Shown piece by piece: positions 15,971 through 22,865 of a DNA stretch of 23,215 nt. The stretch spans positions 1 through 23,215 of the forward strand of contig JALLOP010000012.1 of assembly GCA_027718005.1 (NCBI GenBank). The letters run 5' to 3'. Below the pieces are notes generated by a model, which was not told the DNA's origin, searched no databases, and was given only the letters and a program-made list of their open reading frames with translations. This stretch comes from Patescibacteria group bacterium AH-259-L07 (lineage in GTDB: Bacteria; Patescibacteriota; Patescibacteriia; UBA2591; UBA6264). Both the position numbers and the translations under genes were made by a program. Numbering within the stretch: the stretch's first letter is position 1; the number at the start of each line of letters is the position of its first letter.

Positions 15971-16857
15971 AAATATTAGTCACCGGAGGAACAGGCTTTA
16001 TTGGGGCCCATTTGGTCAATGTATTATCAAAAAAGGGCCATCAGGTTATTGTTATTAGTCGCACCAAAAAACCTCATAAACAAAATATAAAATTTTATAA
16101 AATAGATATATGCTCACCTAAACTAAATCTAATTTTTGAATATGAAAAACCAGATGTTGTTTTTCACGTAGCAGCTCTTCTTTCAGCAAAAAATAATGTT
16201 ACAATAATGAAAACTAATGTTATGGGTAGCCTTAATATATTGGAGTGCTCACAAAAATATAAGGCAAAAAAATTTATCTTTGCTTCAAGCGCTGCAGTAT
16301 ACGGCCATACTAGAACAGACACAGTTGGTGAAAATCATTCCACCAACCCTTTATCTGTCTATGGATTATCAAAACTAACTACAGAAAAATTAATCAAAAT
16401 TTACTATAATGAATATAACATTCCCTATATTATCCTCCGGTATAGTAATATTTATGGACCTAAACAAAAACCCTTTCGTCCGGGATCAGTGGTCGCTAAC
16501 TTTATTTATAAAATAGTACACAACGAAATACCGGAAATTAATGGTACTGGGAAACAATTGAGAGATTATATTTATATTGATGATCTTATAAGGGCCCACC
16601 TTTTAGCACTAAAAACAAAAAAAATCGGTGTTTATAATCTTGGATCAGGTGTTGGAACAAGCCTTAATGATATTATTTCTAAAATTAATATAAATCTTAA
16701 TAAGAATATAAAACCAAAATATAAGCTCTCGACAAAACGTGGCGTAGAAAAAAGTATTTTAGACATTACAAAAATCAAAAAAGATATGAATTGGCGCCCA
16801 AAAACTAACATAAATATCGGCCTTCAAAAAACAATAAATTATTTCAAATGTCTTTAA
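15967..16857 (+). CDS. NAD(P)-dependent sugar epimerase/dehydratase (extended SDR)
   Basis: Starting at the ATG in the ATGA overlap, the N-terminus is MKILVTGGTGFIGAHL, the extended-SDR nucleotide loop. The frame can be extended upstream to 15913, but that would add a non-family tail overlapping the WecA-like gene. Catalytic positions are Ser107-Ser108 in FASSAAVYG and Tyr132/Lys136 in VYGLSK. The residue ending strand two is Ser31-Arg32 rather than Asp, which often indicates NADP preference (inference). The later RYSNIYGPKQKP and DYIYIDDLIRAH segments are typical of NDP-sugar epimerases and dehydratases. The product is 296 residues. It overlaps the CapD-like gene by ten bases and is a visible paralogue of the epimerase at 18804. 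The exact reaction is not identifiable. Confidence 0.85.
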   Translation: MKILVTGGTGFIGAHLVNVLSKKGHQVIVISRTKKPHKQNIKFYKIDICSPKLNLIFEYEKPDVVFHVAALLSAKNNVTIMKTNVMGSLNILECSQKYKAKKFIFASSAAVYGHTRTDTVGENHSTNPLSVYGLSKLTTEKLIKIYYNEYNIPYIILRYSNIYGPKQKPFRPGSVVANFIYKIVHNEIPEINGTGKQLRDYIYIDDLIRAHLLALKTKKIGVYNLGSGVGTSLNDIISKININLNKNIKPKYKLSTKRGVEKSILDITKIKKDMNWRPKTNINIGLQKTINYFKCL

Positions 16858-18731
16858 AAGAATTGAAGCAAAAAATTTTTTCTCGGACAAAAGTAAAAAA
16901 AATAATATTTTTCTTATTCGGAGATATTGTTTTAATCTCCCTCTCGTGTTGGCTGGGATTTTTTCTACGTTTTGATGCATCAATTCCACAAGAATATTCT
17001 ACAATGATTTTAGGATTTATTGTGCTCGCTGTGCCAGTAACTATATTTTTCTTTTGGCTAGAAAAGCTCTATTCTATTTCATGGTCTTTTATTAGTGTTA
17101 ATGAACTTTTAAGATTATTTAGAGCGGTTATTGTCAGTTTTCTTGTTGTTGGGACTGAGCTTTTCATCTTTCGAAACCATCCTGTTTTTATTGGATTCCC
17201 CCGTTCAATAATTTTTATTGCCGGATTTTTAACACTCTTAACTACCGGAGGGCTTCGTTTTTCTAAAAGAATTTATTTACATGGATTTAAACGAGGAATT
17301 TCTTCTAATGGCAAAAAAAGGAAAGGTATTTCTGTTTTAATTGTTGGTGCTGGTGATGCAGGAGAACAACTAGCCCGACATATTCTCTCCTCTAAGAATA
17401 ATCCATATGCTCCAGTTGGATTTGTTGATGACAACCCCATGAAACAAGGGGTTTTAATCCACGGAATTAAAGTATTGGGAACACGAAAAGATATTCCAAG
17501 TATTATAAAAAAATATAATGTTGAAGAGCTGATTATTGCTATGTCTTCAGTTTCGCAAGATATCACTCGAGAAACTGTTGAATTGGCGCGGGGGGCAGGA
17601 ATTGAAAAGATAAAAATTTTACCGGGAACAAAAGAAATTTTAGCTGAAAAAGTAAGTTTAAGTCACATACGCGAGGTATCCATAGAAGATCTTCTCGGCC
17701 GGGATGCGGTTACTATTGATACACAAGCTATTAAAAACTTCATTTCTGGGAAAAGCGTCCTCGTTACTGGCGCTGCAGGCTCAATTGGCTCGCACTTATG
17801 TGAACAAATATTAAACTTCTCGCCAAAAAAATTAATTGCTCTTGATCAAAGTGAGACGGGAATGTTCCACTTAGAGAGAGATCTCCAAAAGAAATATCCA
17901 AATACATCAAAATCATTTATTATTGGTGATATTTGCGATAAAGATAAAATAAAATGGCTCTTTAATACATTTAAACCTGGGGTTGTATTTCATGCCGCTG
18001 CATACAAGCACGTACCAGTTATGGAGGCACATCCAGATGAGGCTGTAAAAAATAATATTTTTGGAACATTAATTGTGGCTAAAGCTGCTATCAGTCATGG
18101 AGCTAAAAATTTTATATTTATCTCTACTGACAAAGCAGTAAACCCTACGTCTGTAATGGGGGCATCAAAACAAATTGGTGAAATGATTTGTTTATGGTTA
18201 AATAAACAAAATAAAACTAAATTCTGCGCAGTCAGATTTGGCAATGTATTAGATTCACAGGGCAATGTAGTTGGTATTTTCGAACAACAAATCAAAAAAG
18301 GCGGGCCAGTTGAAGTCACACACAAAGATATGAAACGTTATTTTATGGTTACTGCTGAAGCATGCTTATTAGTTATGCAAGCAGGCGCTACCAGTAAAGG
18401 CGGTGAAGTTTTTGCTTTGGATATGGACAAACCTATTAAAGTACTTGATCTAGCCAAAGAAATGATTAAGCTTGCCGGATATGAACCTGATGTAGATATT
18501 CCGATTGTGTTTACCAAACCGCGACCAGGCGAAAAACTATTTGAAGAAATTTTAACTGATTTAGAAACACCAACCAAACATGAAAAAATATTTATTGCCA
18601 AATTAAGCGACTTTGATGAACAAAACCTGCTTAATAATCTTGAAAAACTTAAGACTACACTTATCAAGAGAAACAATGACGATATAATCAAAATTTTAAA
18701 AGAACTTATTCCTACGTATCAACCACGTTAG
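16848..18731 (+). CDS. Membrane-bound NDP-sugar 4,6-dehydratase, CapD/PglF/FlaA1 type
   Basis: The full-length (627-residue) CapD/PglF architecture is present: four N-terminal membrane helices to about residue 130, a first Rossmann-like domain with VLIVGAGDAGEQLA at 163-176, then the catalytic SDR domain starting SVLVTGAAGSIGSHL at 303-317. The active-site strip ISTDKAVNPTSVMGASK has Thr427, Asp428 and Lys429, with Met437 in place of the usual SDR tyrosine and Lys441, as described for PglF-type UDP-GlcNAc 4,6-dehydratases. It probably makes a UDP-4-keto-6-deoxy sugar for the glycan repeat. No aminotransferase or acetyltransferase of the bacillosamine type follows, so the ketosugar would be used by a reductase or epimerase, such as one of the flanking SDR paralogues. 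The ATG overlaps the preceding gene by ten bases. Confidence 0.92.
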   Translation: MSLKELKQKIFSRTKVKKIIFFLFGDIVLISLSCWLGFFLRFDASIPQEYSTMILGFIVLAVPVTIFFFWLEKLYSISWSFISVNELLRLFRAVIVSFLVVGTELFIFRNHPVFIGFPRSIIFIAGFLTLLTTGGLRFSKRIYLHGFKRGISSNGKKRKGISVLIVGAGDAGEQLARHILSSKNNPYAPVGFVDDNPMKQGVLIHGIKVLGTRKDIPSIIKKYNVEELIIAMSSVSQDITRETVELARGAGIEKIKILPGTKEILAEKVSLSHIREVSIEDLLGRDAVTIDTQAIKNFISGKSVLVTGAAGSIGSHLCEQILNFSPKKLIALDQSETGMFHLERDLQKKYPNTSKSFIIGDICDKDKIKWLFNTFKPGVVFHAAAYKHVPVMEAHPDEAVKNNIFGTLIVAKAAISHGAKNFIFISTDKAVNPTSVMGASKQIGEMICLWLNKQNKTKFCAVRFGNVLDSQGNVVGIFEQQIKKGGPVEVTHKDMKRYFMVTAEACLLVMQAGATSKGGEVFALDMDKPIKVLDLAKEMIKLAGYEPDVDIPIVFTKPRPGEKLFEEILTDLETPTKHEKIFIAKLSDFDEQNLLNNLEKLKTTLIKRNNDDIIKILKELIPTYQPR

Positions 18732-18786
18732 AGGTCCGAATCATTTGATTCGGCAGAAACCTAAAGTTTCTTACCTCTAACGCGGT
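18722..18786. repeat. Three-way-junction inverted-repeat element
   Basis: A 65-base sequence can fold with almost every base paired. The outer stem is ACCACGTTAGAGGT (18722-18735) with ACCTCTAACGCGGT (18773-18786), 13 of 14 positions pairing. Inside are a 7-bp hairpin CCGAATC-ATTT-GATTCGG (18736-18753) and a 6-bp hairpin AGAAAC-CTAAA-GTTTCT (18755-18771). Only single bases separate the helices. The 5' arm covers the stop codon of the dehydratase gene. It could be an RNA processing or attenuation structure, a protein-binding site, or a small palindromic repeat of REP/MITE kind. The AGAGGTCCGA string recurs in the palindrome at the right end of the window. There is no T-run, so it is not a standard terminator. 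Confidence 0.75.
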
Positions 18787-18803
18787 AAACCTAATTAATA
18801 TCT

Positions 18804-19727
18804 ATGAGAATTTTAGTGACGGGCGGAGCGGGATTTATTGGATCACATTTGGTTGATGTACTGATAAAAAACAAACATAAAGTATGTATTATTGATAATC
18901 TCTCTACCGGCTTGAAAGAAAATGTAAACCAGAAAGCAACCTTTTATAATCTTGATATTCGAGACAAAAAAATTCTTGAAATCTTTAAAAAAGAAAAACC
19001 TGAGGTTATTTTTCATGTCGCTGCACAGATTAATCTGAAAAAATCAATTGAAGATCCCTTTCTTGACGCAGATATCAATATCTTGGGCAGCCTCAATTTG
19101 CTGGAATGTTGTAAAAAATATGGGGTTAAAAAATTTATCTTTTCCTCAAGTGGGGGGGCTATCTATGGTGAAGCAAAAATAATTCCTACACCAGAAGAGC
19201 ACCCAACTCATCCTACTTCTCCTTATGGATTAACTAAGCTAGCTATAGAAAAATATTTAGATATATATCACCAACAACATGGATTAAATTTCATTGCCCT
19301 TCGCTATGCTAATGTATATGGACCGCGACAGAATATCAACCCAGAAGTAGGAGGAGTTATTGCTATCTTTGTTCAAAACTTACTAGAAAATAAACCCTGT
19401 ATTATCAACGGCGATGGTACGCAAACGTGTGATTATGTGTATATCGATGACGTCGTTAACGCAAATTTATCAGCCCTCAAAAGCAATGCAGTTGGTGTAT
19501 ATAATGTTGGAACTGGTATTGAAACTTCGGTTAATCAAATCTTTAAGAGCATAATTATGTTCTTAAAATTATCCCCTAAAAAAATGTATGGCCCCCCCAT
19601 TAAAGGAGAGGTTCAAAAAAGCGCTCTTGATTGGAAAAAAATTAGAAAAGAACTTAGATGGAGGCCGAAAATTGATTTAGATAAAGGCCTTAAATTAACA
19701 GTTGACTGGTTTAAAAATAATAACTAA
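18804..19727 (+). CDS. UDP-glucose 4-epimerase-like SDR (GalE family)
   Basis: This is an extended SDR of 307 residues with TGGAGFIGSH at 6-15, the NAD-type Asp31 in IIDNLSTG, a catalytic Ser in SSSGGAIYGEA (114-124) and Tyr141/Lys145 in PYGLTK. The RYANVYGPRQ and DYVYIDDVV segments are typical of GalE-like UDP-hexose 4-epimerases and related decarboxylases. The Gly-Gly insertion in SSSGGAIYG is common in the bacterial UDP-glucose 4-epimerase subgroup. It probably interconverts UDP-Glc and UDP-Gal, or GlcNAc and GalNAc forms, for the glycan. It is clearly related to the SDR at 15967 but has Asp rather than Ser-Arg at the cofactor-selecting position, suggesting NAD use. The gene follows the three-way-junction element and precedes the Wzz-like gene by nine bases. 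Confidence 0.87.
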   Translation: MRILVTGGAGFIGSHLVDVLIKNKHKVCIIDNLSTGLKENVNQKATFYNLDIRDKKILEIFKKEKPEVIFHVAAQINLKKSIEDPFLDADINILGSLNLLECCKKYGVKKFIFSSSGGAIYGEAKIIPTPEEHPTHPTSPYGLTKLAIEKYLDIYHQQHGLNFIALRYANVYGPRQNINPEVGGVIAIFVQNLLENKPCIINGDGTQTCDYVYIDDVVNANLSALKSNAVGVYNVGTGIETSVNQIFKSIIMFLKLSPKKMYGPPIKGEVQKSALDWKKIRKELRWRPKIDLDKGLKLTVDWFKNNN

Positions 19728-19736
19728 AATAAAACT

Positions 19737-20642
19737 ATGGAAAATCAAAAACAATCACAATATGAGGAGGAGATTGATTTAAGAGATTATATTAATGTAC
19801 TCTTAAAAAGAAAAAAAGAAATCCTGGCTATTTTTTTTGTTGTAGTGATACTTACCGCTGTAATTAGTTTAATAATGCCTAAAACTTTTGAGACTAAATC
19901 ACTGCTTAAAGTTGGACAAATACAAGGAAAAAATATAGAAAGTATTGGTCAGACAACTGCCACAGTTCTTTCTTTAGCTAATCTTGAAAAAATAGGTCGA
20001 AAATTAGGCATAGATACTATTTCTCTATCAGGAAGGATAAAACTAAACGAAAATACAGGATTTTTAGCTATTATTGCAAAAGGATCAACTCCCGAAGAAA
20101 CAGTTCAACTAGCTAATGCTGTTAGTGAAATGATAATAGAGCGACATGAAAAAATTATTGCCCAAGCACAAACTGCGCTAGAGCAAGAAATCCAACAAAT
20201 TCAAAATCAAATCAATGATAACGAGACAGCAATAGAACTCTCTCAAGAAACAATAAAAGACCTAAAAGAAGAAAGCCAAATAATGCAAAAAAAGGTGGAA
20301 GACTTACTCGAAGAAAAAGGCAGTGTTTCTGAGGGACGAGGACTTATTGTTCAAACTTATATAGAAGCCTGGCAATCTAGCAAAAATGAAGTCAGAAATG
20401 AAAAGGCAAAGCTGGAAAGCCTAAAAGCAAAAAGTCAAAATTTAATAACAAATTTACGAGAAAAAGAATTGCAAAAAACCTATAGTAATCAACTTACTCA
20501 AATAGAAATACCAGCTGTTCCGCCTGAAACAAGAATCGCTCCCAATAGGACGCAAAATGTGATGATTGCAGGGATTTTAGGATTGTTTATTGGAACATTT
20601 TTCGCATTTGCGAGTGAGTATTTTAGAAAAGTAAAGCTTTAA
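19737..20642 (+). CDS. Wzz-like polysaccharide chain-length determinant
   Basis: The topology is that of a polysaccharide co-polymerase. The cytoplasmic N-terminus EEIDLRDYINVLLKRKKEI matches the Wzz domain, followed by one membrane helix near 34-50 and a long hydrophilic region whose part from about 140 to 245, rich in Q, E, K and L, looks like a coiled coil. A proline-rich PAVPPETRIAPNR segment leads into a second helix at about 272-294, and a short basic tail ends the protein. There is no C-terminal tyrosine kinase domain, so it is the stand-alone type. It would set the modal length of the polymer made by the Wzy-like protein at 10555. At 301 residues it is complete. It is the last glycan gene in the window. 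Confidence 0.88.
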   Translation: MENQKQSQYEEEIDLRDYINVLLKRKKEILAIFFVVVILTAVISLIMPKTFETKSLLKVGQIQGKNIESIGQTTATVLSLANLEKIGRKLGIDTISLSGRIKLNENTGFLAIIAKGSTPEETVQLANAVSEMIIERHEKIIAQAQTALEQEIQQIQNQINDNETAIELSQETIKDLKEESQIMQKKVEDLLEEKGSVSEGRGLIVQTYIEAWQSSKNEVRNEKAKLESLKAKSQNLITNLREKELQKTYSNQLTQIEIPAVPPETRIAPNRTQNVMIAGILGLFIGTFFAFASEYFRKVKL

Positions 20643-20645
20643 AAA

Positions 20646-20683
20646 ATTGACCTAATTATTCTAATTGACCTAATTGACCTAAT
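20646..20683. repeat. Short 9-bp tandem repeats, unit TAATTGACC
   Basis: Two perfect adjacent copies of TAATTGACC occupy 20662-20679, continue into TAAT, and are preceded by a partial copy (ATTGACCTAATT) at 20646-20657. They end three bases before the ATG of the four-helix-bundle remnant. They may be replication-slippage debris or a decayed regulatory repeat. Confidence 0.7.
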
Positions 20684-20685
20684 AA

Positions 20686-20769
20686 ATGTCTAATGATCGA
20701 AATCCCAAATATGATCTAGAAGAAAGAACTGCTAAGTTTGGAGAAGAAAAAATTACTTTAATGAATTAG
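20686..20769 (+). pseudogene. N-terminal remnant of a four-helix-bundle (S23/IVP-type) protein
   Basis: A 27-codon frame runs from ATG at 20686 to TAG at 20767 and encodes MSNDRNPKYDLEERTAKFGE followed by EKITLMN. The YDLEERTAKFGE segment is the characteristic N-terminus of the four-helix-bundle proteins related to the 23S rRNA intervening-sequence protein, which are normally about 115-130 residues long. The rest of the domain is absent: the next 87 bases are low-complexity AT and a short G+C repeat. It is therefore a decayed or deleted copy. These genes are scattered through many AT-rich candidate-phylum genomes (general knowledge). The function of intact family members is poorly defined. 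Confidence 0.7.
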
Positions 20770-20791
20770 TAATAAAAATAAAAAATTATAA

Positions 20792-20818
20792 GAACCTGCT
20801 CGCTTCGCTCGCAGAACC
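20792..20818. repeat. G+C-rich repeat with GAACC ends in the gap before hicB
   Basis: GAACC occurs as a direct repeat at 20792-20796 and 20814-20818, bounding GCTCGC-TTC-GCTCGC, which reads the same forwards and backwards on one strand (a mirror rather than an inverted repeat). Only a weak CTGC/GCAG stem forms. It stands out from the surrounding AT-rich sequence. No function is assignable, though such motifs are common in intergenic repeats. Confidence 0.4.
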
Positions 20819-20821
20819 TTG

Positions 20822-20855
20822 AAGTTTGAAAGGAATAATATCTTTATCCAAACTT
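20822..20855. promoter_or_regulatory. Inverted repeat before hicB, possible operator
   Basis: AAGTTTG at 20822-20828 is mirrored by CAAACTT at 20849-20855, ending one base before the hicB ATG. The centre-to-centre spacing is 27 bp. HicAB operons are generally autoregulated, so an operator is expected here, but this HicB shows no DNA-binding domain and the repeat is only 7 bp. A purine-rich AAAGGA lies inside, too far upstream to be a good ribosome binding site. Confidence 0.35.
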
Positions 20856-20856
20856 T

Positions 20857-21147
20857 ATGAAGCAAGTAAAAGTAGAGGTTAATTTACCAGTATCTGTTTT
20901 CCGAGAAGGGAAAAGCTTTATTGCTTATACGCCTGCGCTTGATTTATCTACGTGTGGGAAAAACTATGACGAGGCAAAAAAACGGTTTAATGAAGCCGTT
21001 GAAATCTTTTTTGAAGAAACTCTTAAAAAGGGTACTTTATCCGAGGTCTTACAAGAGTTAGGATGGAAACGCGTAAAAACAAAATGGATGCCACCAGCAG
21101 TTGTCTCACAAGAATTGGAAAGCGTCAAAGTACCACTAAGTGCTTAA
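20857..21147 (+). CDS. hicB: HicB-family antitoxin
   Basis: The 96-residue product has the HicB partial RNase H-like fold: a first strand VEVNLPVSVFREGKSFIAYTP, then ALDLSTCGKNYDEAKKRFNEAVEIFFEE with the conserved LDLSTCG turn and the following amphipathic helix. The C-terminal tail WMPPAVVSQELESVKVPLSA resembles the toxin-binding tail seen in short HicB proteins. There is no extra helix-turn-helix or ribbon-helix-helix domain. HicB binds and neutralises HicA, a small mRNA interferase. The order is antitoxin first, with hicA starting two bases after this stop. The antitoxin looks intact although the toxin frame is interrupted. Confidence 0.85.
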   Translation: MKQVKVEVNLPVSVFREGKSFIAYTPALDLSTCGKNYDEAKKRFNEAVEIFFEETLKKGTLSEVLQELGWKRVKTKWMPPAVVSQELESVKVPLSA

Positions 21148-21149
21148 CT

Positions 21150-21380
21150 ATGTCTCGTTTGGCTCCTATTCATTGGAAAAAATTTGAAAAATTTGTATTA
21201 TTTGTTGGCTGTCATTTTGTAAGAGAAAAAGGAGATCACAGAATTTATTGGAGAAATGATCTAAAAAGACCAGTAATAATTCCTTGATACTCTGAACTGC
21301 CAATATTTATCATGCGAAATGGTCTAAGAATATTGGGTATATCATCCAAAGAATATTTGGACATTTTAAAAAGAATTTAA
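21150..21380 (+). pseudogene. hicA: HicA-family toxin interrupted by an in-frame TGA
   Basis: From the ATG at 21150 the frame encodes a HicA (YcfA-type) double-stranded RNA-binding-like protein with the active-site segment REKGDHRIYWRN, where the GDH histidine is the expected catalytic residue. A TGA at 21285-21287 (codon 46) ends translation just after RPVIIP. The same frame then continues with YSELPIFIMRNGLRILGI and further family-like sequence to TAA at 21378, 76 codons in total. There is no frameshift, and the C-terminal half keeps family character, so the lesion seems recent. A CGA-to-TGA transition replacing an arginine would explain it. The 45-residue truncated form would lack part of the core fold and is probably inactive. 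Readthrough cannot be excluded. Confidence 0.75.
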
Positions 21381-21412
21381 GTTGGTATACATTATTACTA
21401 ATAATTCCGTCC

Positions 21413-21436
21413 CCAAAGGTTGGATTTTTTGTTTTT
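21413..21436 (+). terminator. Weak possible Rho-independent terminator
   Basis: A 4-bp stem CCAA/TTGG (21413-21416 with 21420-21423) with a three-base loop is followed by A, six T, G and six T. The T-rich tail is convincing but the stem is too short for a confident call. The position between the hic pair and the ATPase promoter is sensible. Confidence 0.25.
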
Positions 21437-21440
21437 TATC

Positions 21441-21494
21441 CCCGTAGATAAGCGGTATTAGCTTTCCTGCGTATTTTACTAAAAATAGTAAAGT
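21441..21494. repeat. Direct repeat, copy A (54 bp), upstream of the AAA ATPase
   Basis: This segment aligns without gaps to 21519-21572, with 41 of 54 bases identical. The strongest blocks are GATAAGYGGTATT near the start and AAAATAGTAAAGT at the end. Copy A has promoter-like but weaker elements (TTAGCT, 17 bp, AAAAAT) at the equivalent positions and a 7-bp inverted repeat TTTACTA/TAGTAAA at 21475-21481 and 21486-21492. It is not followed by a start codon in the same position. The two copies are 78 bp apart. Confidence 0.8.
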
Positions 21495-21518
21495 CGTATA
21501 ATAATGTAAAATTTTTAA

Positions 21519-21572
21519 CCTGTGGATAAGTGGTATTGACTATTTTGGGGAATTTACCTAAAATAGTAAAGT
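21519..21572 (+). promoter_or_regulatory. Direct repeat copy B containing the predicted ATPase promoter
   Basis: TTGACT (21536-21541) and TAAAAT (21559-21564) are separated by exactly 17 bp, a near-consensus sigma-70-type promoter. The expected transcription start, about seven to nine bases after the -10 element, falls at or next to the ATG at 21573, so the transcript would be leaderless. An 8-bp perfect inverted repeat ACTATTTT (21539-21546) and AAAATAGT (21560-21567), offset by 21 bp, overlaps both elements and could be an operator. The start of the repeat contains TGTGGATAA (21521-21529), the complement of a consensus DnaA box. Confidence 0.65.
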
Positions 21573-22862
21573 ATGGTTTACTCTCGAAAAATTTATCCAT
21601 TTTTGAAAAAAGAAGCAAAGAACAACAATATTGTTGTTATCACCGGCTCTCGACAGGCAGGAAAGACAACGCTGCTTAAAATGCTTGAAAACGATTTTAA
21701 AAAACAAAAGAAGTCAACGCTTTTTCTTGATTTAGACTTGGTAGAAAACTTAGAACACTTTGAGAATTTAGAAAACTTTTTAAATTATTTAAAACTCAAC
21801 GGCCTTGATCCTTCTGGTCGCCATTATATTTTTATAGATGAATTTCAGCATTCTCCTAACCCCACAAAAATCCTAAAAAATCTTTCTGACCATTATCCAA
21901 AGCTAAAATTATATATTTCTGGATCTTCAAGCCTGGCAATGAGCAGTCGTTTAAAAGAAAGTGTAACGGGGAGAAAATCAACCTATAATCTTCATCCGCT
22001 CAATTTTGAAGAGTTCTTGCTGTTTAAAAAAGAAAATCAACTTTTGAAATATATTAAAAACTGGAATCCTGGCATAAACCTTCCTCCACAAGAAAACAAA
22101 AAAATGTGGCATCTACTTGAAGAATTCTTAATTTTTGGCGGCTATCCTAAAATTGTCCTGCAAAAAACCAAAAATGAAAAAATTAAAGAATTAAAAGAAA
22201 TTTTTGACTCTTATATTAAAAAAGACATCAAAGAATTCTTAAAAATCAAAAATATTATTTCCTATAATAAGCTCATTGAAATTTTGGCACTTGCGACCGG
22301 AAACTTAGTTAACATTCACAAAATCTCTCCTCAACTATCTTTAGAAAGAAAGCTTCTTGAAAACTACCTTTTTCTTCTCGAGGAAACATTTATTATACAA
22401 ATGGTGCGTCCCTTTTTTAAAAACAAAAAGAAAGAAATTGTTAAAATGCCTAAAGTTTATTTTGAAGATTTAGGCCTTCGTAACTTAGCGCTTAAAAACT
22501 TTAATCCCTTAAAGCTCAGATTTGATAAGGGCGCAATTCTTGAAAATTATATTCTAGGAGAAATCAATAAAGCTAATTTAATTTTATTTGACATAAAATT
22601 TTGGCGAAGAAAAATGGGTGCTGAAGTAGACTTTATTTTTCAAAAAAACAATAATCGTATTCCCATAGAAGTAAAAGCTCAAAAGTTTACGCCCCAAAAA
22701 ACTTCTCTACCTTCAGGAATTAAAAGTTTTATTGAACACTATCATCCGCAAAAAGCATTAGTGGTGAATCATAATCTTAGTTATAAGAAAAAATTGAAAA
22801 GGACCACTGCTGAATTTATTCCTTTTTACTTCTTTAGTAAATATGTGAAAAAATACTTATAG
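21573..22862 (+). CDS. AAA-family ATPase with DUF4143-type C-terminal domain
   Basis: The 429-residue protein has an N-terminal AAA_14-type P-loop domain: Walker A GSRQAGKT at 25-32, Walker B YIFIDEFQHS at 85-94, a sensor-like LYISGSSS at 113-120 and the VTGRKSTYNLHPLNFEEFL segment typical of the group. The C-terminal half is DUF4143-like and ends with GAEVDFIF and IPIEVKAQ, where Asp353, Glu366 and Lys368 have the spacing of a PD-(D/E)xK nuclease-like core. Biological roles in this family are not established; such ATPases are abundant and often duplicated in AT-rich candidate-phylum genomes (general knowledge). The start is fixed by the promoter repeat, which ends at the base before the ATG. 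There is no ribosome binding site, consistent with leaderless translation. Confidence 0.85.
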   Translation: MVYSRKIYPFLKKEAKNNNIVVITGSRQAGKTTLLKMLENDFKKQKKSTLFLDLDLVENLEHFENLENFLNYLKLNGLDPSGRHYIFIDEFQHSPNPTKILKNLSDHYPKLKLYISGSSSLAMSSRLKESVTGRKSTYNLHPLNFEEFLLFKKENQLLKYIKNWNPGINLPPQENKKMWHLLEEFLIFGGYPKIVLQKTKNEKIKELKEIFDSYIKKDIKEFLKIKNIISYNKLIEILALATGNLVNIHKISPQLSLERKLLENYLFLLEETFIIQMVRPFFKNKKKEIVKMPKVYFEDLGLRNLALKNFNPLKLRFDKGAILENYILGEINKANLILFDIKFWRRKMGAEVDFIFQKNNNRIPIEVKAQKFTPQKTSLPSGIKSFIEHYHPQKALVVNHNLSYKKKLKRTTAEFIPFYFFSKYVKKYL

Positions 22863-22865
22863 TGT

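Noticed and set aside
21285..21287. TGA in hicA read as glycine (code 25, as in some candidate phyla)
   Set aside because: The long genes in the window use GGN codons for glycine and contain no internal TGA, and two genes end with TGA in tight ATGA overlaps (15038 and 15970). The standard code explains the rest of the window.
21063..21287. ATG at 21063 as the hicA start
   Set aside because: This frame runs through the end of hicB and encodes 29 extra residues unlike HicA. The ATG at 21150 starts two bases after the hicB stop.
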